Shown here: in pieces, positions 5,606-8,732 of the stretch
Position numbering within the stretch: position 1 is the first letter of the stretch
How the letters are laid out: every line of letters starts with the position of its first letter
Assembly: GCA_017745135.1 (NCBI GenBank)
Contig: JAGIAB010000105.1
Coordinates: 236 to 8,967, forward strand
Length of the DNA: 8,732 nt
Direction of reading: 5' to 3'
Origin: Flavisolibacter sp.
GTDB lineage: Bacteria; Bacteroidota; Bacteroidia; Chitinophagales; Chitinophagaceae
Translations under genes and position numbers: made by a program
The notes under the pieces: generated by a model
The model's input: only the letters and a program-made list of their open reading frames with translations
Database searches by the model: none
What the model was told of the DNA's origin: nothing

Positions 5606-6526
5606 CTATTCCTCTTTGTTTTGAGAACTGCCGGCATTCTCCTTATGCTTCTTTTTAAAAAGACCTCTTAAAAAGCCCTTCTTTTCCTTTACCGGCTCGT
5701 CAGCGGTTTTAATTTCAGGAACCGGTGAAACCATCTCTTTTTTGAGTGGGGTATCCTTTTTTGCAACTCCGCTCTCGTTCACCGAATCGGATGTTCCGAT
5801 ATTCTTTTCTTGCGGCTTTAATGTAGTAACAACAGGTTGTGAAAGATGGGAAGCTGCTGAATCGGTTACATCTTTTTTATTTAACGGAATTTTTTGTTTT
5901 GATTTCTGCAATGCCAAAAGACTGTCAACCTGCTTTGTGGTATCTATCGGATTGATCGATACAATATTCGATTGAGTTATAGATTTCTTTTTTTGTGCAG
6001 CATGCTGGTCGTGTGAGTTTAGTTGTGTAGCAACGGAATTTTGAACTTTATGTCCTGCCCCAAGAAAAGATTTTCCTTTATAAATGCCCAACATAAATAA
6101 GCCGATCACAAAACAGGTAAGAACTAATTCCCCAAGAACCGAATTTCTTTTTGCCCTTCTTTCCTTTCTGATATCAACAAACTCTATTTCATCTTCGGGA
6201 GACAGTTTATATGGCGAGGCGTAGCTTTCAATTTCTGTAGTGTATTGTGGAAAATGGGTTTTAGGTGCAGACGCAAGGATCCGCTGTCTCAATTCTTCAG
6301 CTTTTCTTTCAATTTCATCGCTTGATTTGATTGGGGTATCTTCCCTGGCAACTTCATCTTTTTTAACAAAAGGTATTAACTCTACCTCGGATAAATAAGT
6401 CCATGCGGTACTCTTACCTTCAATCCAGATCATGTCCGAAGGCTTCAATTGCTGTTGCAATAATTCACCAATTGTGAAGGGGCCGGTTTGTTGATTGTTG
6501 CGAAGAAGCAGGTAAACCCTTTCCAT
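5606..6526 (-). CDS. Single-pass membrane protein with N-terminal GYF-2 (DUF4339) domain
   Basis: 306 residues. The N-terminal domain, about 3-50, has the DUF4339/GYF-2 pattern: VYLLLRNNQQTGPFTIGEL, then PSDMIWIEGKSTAW. A charged linker (55-129) contains EIERKAEELRQRI and the basic stretch RKERRAKR just before one membrane helix (about 130-149, VLGELVLTCFVIGLFMLGIY). By the positive-inside rule the GYF-2 domain should be cytoplasmic and the C-terminal half outside. That half (150-306) is low-complexity, rich in Ser, Lys, Gln and Pro, and ends in a basic amphipathic patch KKGFLRGLFKKKHKE. Known: GYF-like domains bind proline-rich peptides; DUF4339 function is undefined. Its role here is unknown. 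It stands alone, with spacers of about 315 and 470 bp on either side. Confidence 0.8.
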   Translation of the reverse strand: MERVYLLLRNNQQTGPFTIGELLQQQLKPSDMIWIEGKSTAWTYLSEVELIPFVKKDEVAREDTPIKSSDEIERKAEELRQRILASAPKTHFPQYTTEIESYASPYKLSPEDEIEFVDIRKERRAKRNSVLGELVLTCFVIGLFMLGIYKGKSFLGAGHKVQNSVATQLNSHDQHAAQKKKSITQSNIVSINPIDTTKQVDSLLALQKSKQKIPLNKKDVTDSAASHLSQPVVTTLKPQEKNIGTSDSVNESGVAKKDTPLKKEMVSPVPEIKTADEPVKEKKGFLRGLFKKKHKENAGSSQNKEE

Positions 6527-6672
6527 AACTCACATTTTTAGGCTTACAGCAAAATTTAGACAGAAAATTTGGAAGCAATGCTGCAAGGCTGATAGAATAG
6601 TGCGAATCGCATGCCTGACCGTTCAGTTTTCCCATTTAATCGAATTAAGGATGGATGATCTTCAGCTATTTA

Positions 6673-6680
6673 TACATTTG
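6673..6680 (+). promoter_or_regulatory. -7 promoter element for the small membrane peptide
   Basis: TACATTTG is a full match to the Bacteroidota TAnnTTTG element, 38 bp before the ATG at 6719, giving a leader of about 30 nt. I see no TTTG at the -33 position, so support rests on the -7 match and its placement. Confidence 0.38.
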
Positions 6681-6704
6681 GAACGCTTCTTGGCAAATAA
6701 CACA

Positions 6705-6720
6705 ATAAAGCAAACTTTAT
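6705..6720 (+). promoter_or_regulatory. Hairpin reaching into the start codon of the small peptide gene
   Basis: ATAAAG (6705-6710), loop CAAA, CTTTAT (6715-6720): a perfect 6-bp stem whose last two bases are the A and T of the ATG. AT-rich and weak, but placed where it could limit initiation. Confidence 0.35.
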
Positions 6721-6832
6721 GATATCCAAAAATTTCTATGATACACCCCAGTCAAATCTTATGCAAGGTTTACAATTGGCCATACCGGTTTCCCTTTTAC
6801 TCTGGACTTTGATTTTTGTCCTGATTTTTTAA
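6719..6832 (+). CDS. Small single-pass membrane peptide, 37 residues, unrecognised
   Basis: ATG at 6719, TAA at 6830-6832. The first 16 residues are polar (MISKNFYDTPQSNLMQ); the remaining 21 are almost entirely hydrophobic, with PVSLLLWTLIFVLIF at the very C-terminus and no tail after it. A single membrane helix filling the whole second half is the pattern of genuine small membrane proteins and uncommon by chance. Support also comes from the full -7 element 38 bp upstream and a position that fills an otherwise empty spacer without overlapping another gene. It is convergent with the M41-like gene, whose stop is 10 bp away. No family is recognised; it could be a regulator or subunit of a membrane complex, a toxin-like peptide, or not expressed at all. 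Confidence 0.45.
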   Translation: MISKNFYDTPQSNLMQGLQLAIPVSLLLWTLIFVLIF

Positions 6833-6842
6833 TTAACCGGTT

Positions 6843-7475
6843 TCAACTTTGTAGTGAGTCCTCAATCGGCGACTCTGCATCATAAATTAAACCATGCTCT
6901 TCCAGGCACTCCTCAATATCGTTTTTATCGAGGTGGTTGAACTGTAAAAGTCTTGCAGCCAAATCAACAATAGTATCCCAGATATTGACATTGCTTAAAG
7001 TATATAAAGCATCCTGCAAGCCATGTTCAATAAAATTCTCTTCTTTATCTACAGAAAGTTCCTGGATAACATAATGAATGAATTCTACCCGCAACAGGTC
7101 CATGTAATCAATTTGCATTGGCAAAGGAATTTGTACGTTGCCTTTGTTATTGAAAACCGCCGCTGCTACTGAGCCACCTAAAAATATTCTTGCGAGCCTT
7201 CTTCCCACTTCAAGAGCTTCCAGTTTTTCGCCTAAGGCAAGACAACGGAAAAAATCAATAGCATTATCTGCAGTCGTAAATTTCGAAGCGTACAACGAAT
7301 CCTTACCGTAATCGATCAATGCATAACTGGTAAAACCGTTTTCATTTCCTTCATCAATCAACTGTACTTCCTTGCAGCTATAACCACAGAGGTAAGCAAA
7401 AAGTATATGACCGCTTTCGTGATAAGCGCAGATCTCGCACTGCCTGAAATTCTGTTTTGTCAATAAATTATTCAT
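6843..7475 (-). CDS. Stand-alone FtsH/M41-like metallopeptidase-fold protein, no AAA domain
   Basis: 210 residues with no membrane segment. CAYHESGHILFAYLCG carries a HExxH zincin motif (His19, Glu20, His23) in the context of the M41 family, where FtsH has the sequence pattern HEAGH. GFTSYALI then matches the strand after the FtsH motif. ARIFLGGSVAAAVFN (95-109) resembles the FtsH L-x-GG-x-A-A-E region; Asp123 in QIDYMDLLRV sits where the third FtsH zinc ligand is. The end, VDLAARLLQFNHLDKNDIEECL, parallels the FtsH C-terminal helices. So the whole protease domain seems present, while the AAA ATPase and the membrane anchor of FtsH are absent. Whether it cuts proteins, and what would deliver them, is unknown. 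Lies 82 nt after the DUF983 gene, same strand, probably co-transcribed. Cysteines at 13, 16, 30 and 34 are unusual. Confidence 0.72.
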   Translation of the reverse strand: MNNLLTKQNFRQCEICAYHESGHILFAYLCGYSCKEVQLIDEGNENGFTSYALIDYGKDSLYASKFTTADNAIDFFRCLALGEKLEALEVGRRLARIFLGGSVAAAVFNNKGNVQIPLPMQIDYMDLLRVEFIHYVIQELSVDKEENFIEHGLQDALYTLSNVNIWDTIVDLAARLLQFNHLDKNDIEECLEEHGLIYDAESPIEDSLQS

Positions 7476-7486
7476 GCAGAAGAAAA

Positions 7487-7505
7487 GGCAAGGAACATTC
7501 CTGCC
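7487..7505 (-). promoter_or_regulatory. Inverted repeat in the leader of the M41-like gene
   Basis: AGGAA (7491-7495), CA, TTCCT (7498-7502), extended by GGC/GCC with one unpaired A, lies 11-30 bp upstream of the ATG at 7475. It could be an operator or a leader hairpin. The 2-base centre suits a dimeric protein site better than an RNA loop. Confidence 0.3.
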
Positions 7506-7557
7506 ACCTCCCTGCTGTTTGGGAATATCTCACTACTTACGCACAGGTTTTTTCACA

Positions 7558-8019
7558 TCACCAGTTATGCGCCTGGTCTTTGTTTACTCTTTCAGGCTCA
7601 ACAATGTCACCTTTATCCCAATTGGGACTGTAGGGTACAAAAAAGGCCAGCCAGATCGTTCTTGATAATCGCATGAGAGGTGGTTGCAGCAAAACAAGTA
7701 ATACGCAAGCTGACAACATCCAAATAAAGAAGCGGCTATCGGAAAGAGAAAAACCAATAAAAATCCACCAAAGGATGAAAGTAAGGGCAACAATTAAAAC
7801 AGCAATTGTATAACTCACCATGTTGGTACCGTAATAAAATCCGGGCTCCATATCTAATGGCTGACCACAAACCGGGCATCGCTCATTCATTTTCATGAAC
7901 GTTCTTAAGTGATATGGATTGTTGAATTTATAAAGCTTACCTCTACGGCAACGCGGACATTTATTTTGCAGAACGCTTAAAACAATATTTGGTTTTTCGT
8001 GAGATTTTGCGGCACACAT
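7558..8019 (-). CDS. DUF983 family zinc-ribbon membrane protein
   Basis: 153 residues. The N-terminal part is a four-cysteine zinc-ribbon: CPRC (21-24), followed by RRGKLYKF, and CPVC (48-51) followed by GQPLDMEPGFYYG. The CPRCRRGKLY and EPGFYYGTNM elements are the characteristic DUF983 sequences. Two membrane helices follow at about 67-90 and 96-113, then LQPPLMRLSRTIWLAFFVPY and a polar tail. Known: DUF983 proteins are widespread in Bacteroidota and Alphaproteobacteria, without a defined function. It is the first gene of a likely two-gene unit with the M41-like protein, and is divergent from the YitT-family gene. A full -7 element lies just before it. ATG chosen because it follows that element closely and no longer start fits. 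Confidence 0.87.
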   Translation of the reverse strand: MCAAKSHEKPNIVLSVLQNKCPRCRRGKLYKFNNPYHLRTFMKMNERCPVCGQPLDMEPGFYYGTNMVSYTIAVLIVALTFILWWIFIGFSLSDSRFFIWMLSACVLLVLLQPPLMRLSRTIWLAFFVPYSPNWDKGDIVEPERVNKDQAHNW

Positions 8020-8036
8020 GCTAAAGATTTAATGCG

Positions 8037-8044
8037 CAAATTTA
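8037..8044 (-). promoter_or_regulatory. -7 promoter element for the DUF983 gene
   Basis: TAAATTTG on the minus strand, a full match to TAnnTTTG, 17 bp upstream of the ATG at 8019, giving a leader of about 10 nt. The -33 region is AT-rich but has no clear TTTG. Confidence 0.42.
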
Positions 8045-8078
8045 CCATAAGAAAATCGGGCAGAGAAAAATGAGTAAA

Positions 8079-8092
8079 AGCGCTTAAGTGCT
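8079..8092. promoter_or_regulatory. Near-palindrome between the divergent DUF983 and YitT genes
   Basis: AGCGCTTAAGTGCT is a 14-bp palindrome with one mismatched pair, flanked by AAA on the left and ATTTTT on the right. It is 12 bp before the YitT ATG and about 35 bp upstream of the DUF983 -7 element, so it is placed to act as an operator for one or both genes. As RNA it would form a 5-bp stem with a UUAA loop followed by a U-rich run, so a terminator is a second reading. Confidence 0.33.
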
Positions 8093-8104
8093 ATTTTTAT
8101 TATA

Positions 8105-8732
8105 ATGAGAAGAAAACTATGGAGTGAGATCAGAAGTTATATACTCATTCTATTAGCTATACTATCTGCTGGTTTCGGTATTAAAGGTTATTTACTCTCG
8201 AGCCATTTTATTGATGGAGGCGTAACAGGAATATCCATGTTACTTGATTATGTTTTTGACTGGCCACTGGCTTTATTGATTCCGATTATTAACCTTCCTT
8301 TCATTGTTCTCGCCTACTTTCAATTGGGATTAAAGTTTGCAATAAAAACCATCATTGCTATCGTGGGGCTTGCTATATGTCTTGCTTTTTTTCCTTATCC
8401 TGATATTACTCCCGATAAATTATTAACGGCTTTGTTTGGCGGTTTCTTTATCGGCCTTGGAATTGGACTGGCAATTCGCGGTGAAGCCGTTCTGGACGGA
8501 ACCGAGATCGCGGCTTTGCTGGTCAGTAAAAACGTGAGCTTTCTTCGTGTTTCAGATGTCATTCTTATTTTGAACATCATTGTTTTTGCGGCTGCTGTTT
8601 TTTTCCTGGGAATAGAACCTGCTTCCTATTCCATTCTCACTTATTTCTCGGCTTCCAAAACCATTGATTTTTTATTGTATGGTTTAGATGAATATACCGG
8701 CGTTACGATCATTTCGGACCAGAACGAAGAGA
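8105..8732 (+). CDS. YitT-family membrane protein, 5' part only
   Basis: 209 codons are present; the gene leaves the window on the right. Family marks: SAGFGIKGYLLSSHFIDGGV then TGISMLL, the glycine-rich GGFFIGLGIGLAIRG, and LDGTEIAALLVSK, all typical of YitT/DUF161 proteins. Hydrophobic segments lie at about 11-31, 54-72, 78-97, 107-125 and 151-170. The last residues present (EYTGVTIISDQNEE) are the beginning of the C-terminal DUF2179 domain, so the missing part is probably about 80 residues. Known: YitT proteins are conserved multi-pass membrane proteins of unsettled function, thought of as transporters. Start: ATG at 8105 is followed by the basic MRRKLW sequence and then the first helix. 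Divergent from DUF983, sharing an 85-bp spacer. Confidence 0.87.
   Translation, partial: MRRKLWSEIRSYILILLAILSAGFGIKGYLLSSHFIDGGVTGISMLLDYVFDWPLALLIPIINLPFIVLAYFQLGLKFAIKTIIAIVGLAICLAFFPYPDITPDKLLTALFGGFFIGLGIGLAIRGEAVLDGTEIAALLVSKNVSFLRVSDVILILNIIVFAAAVFFLGIEPASYSILTYFSASKTIDFLLYGLDEYTGVTIISDQNEE

Larger units (their letters stand above)
6527..6842. other. Spacer holding a small plus-strand gene
   Basis: Between the GYF-2 gene start and the M41-like gene stop. It contains a -7 element (6673-6680, plus), a hairpin (6705-6720) and a 37-codon reading frame (6719-6832). Upstream of the GYF-2 start there is only a degenerate -7 match (TAAATTTTG, one base too long). The rest shows nothing I can name. 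Confidence 0.5.

Noticed and set aside
6835..6842. AACCGGTT palindrome between the small peptide and the M41-like gene
   Set aside because: Eight bases with no loop or T tract; a palindrome this short is expected by chance.
7584..7793. Minus-strand frame of 69 codons
   Set aside because: Another frame within the DUF983 gene, which has intact zinc ligands and helices in its own frame.
8395..8580. Minus-strand frame of 61 codons
   Set aside because: Antisense to the well-supported YitT-family gene.

Overview
The window looks like core chromosome of a Bacteroidota bacterium, most likely in or near the Chitinophagaceae. This rests on a gliding motility GldC homologue, moderate-to-low GC, AT-rich spacers without clear Shine-Dalgarno sequences, and several sites matching the Bacteroidota -7 promoter element TAnnTTTG. 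The family assignment is inference. I see no rRNA, tRNA, CRISPR array, transposase, phage gene or attachment site.

Layout. Nearly everything is on the minus strand. Read in minus-strand order from the right: a DUF983 zinc-ribbon membrane protein (8019-7558) is followed by a stand-alone FtsH/M41-like metalloprotease-fold protein (7475-6843). After a spacer of about 315 bp comes a single-pass GYF-2 domain protein (6526-5606). After a second, structured spacer of about 470 bp comes a probable operon: family-4 glycosyltransferase (5133-4009), GldC (3946-3596), GatB/YqeY-domain protein (3503-3051) and CvpA-family membrane protein (3049-2513). Then come an alpha/beta hydrolase (2331-1555) and a CBS-pair protein (1522-866), and the 5' part of a POTRA/Omp85-type outer-membrane protein (760-1) that runs off the left edge. 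On the plus strand are the 5' part of a YitT-family membrane protein (8105-8732, divergent from DUF983) and a short unlisted gene for a 37-residue single-pass membrane peptide (6719-6832), convergent to the M41-like gene.

How the parts relate. The glycosyltransferase-GldC-YqeY-CvpA group is tightly spaced, with 62, 92 and 1 nt gaps, and is probably co-transcribed. It mixes an envelope sugar-transfer enzyme, a gliding-associated protein, a tRNA-amidotransferase-like domain and a membrane protein. The hydrolase and CBS genes are 32 nt apart and form a second unit. The DUF983 and M41-like genes may form a third, behind a good -7 element.

The least ordinary parts are three. The spacer 5143-5605 contains a strong plus-strand intrinsic terminator, an 8-bp nested stem and two 10-bp direct repeats exactly 21 bp apart. 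These suggest an unannotated small RNA, a structured leader, or a LytTR-type operator. The M41-like protein has the zinc ligands of FtsH but no AAA domain or membrane anchor. The small membrane peptide gene has its own -7 element and a hairpin reaching into its start codon. I found no clear multi-gene defence or biosynthetic system.
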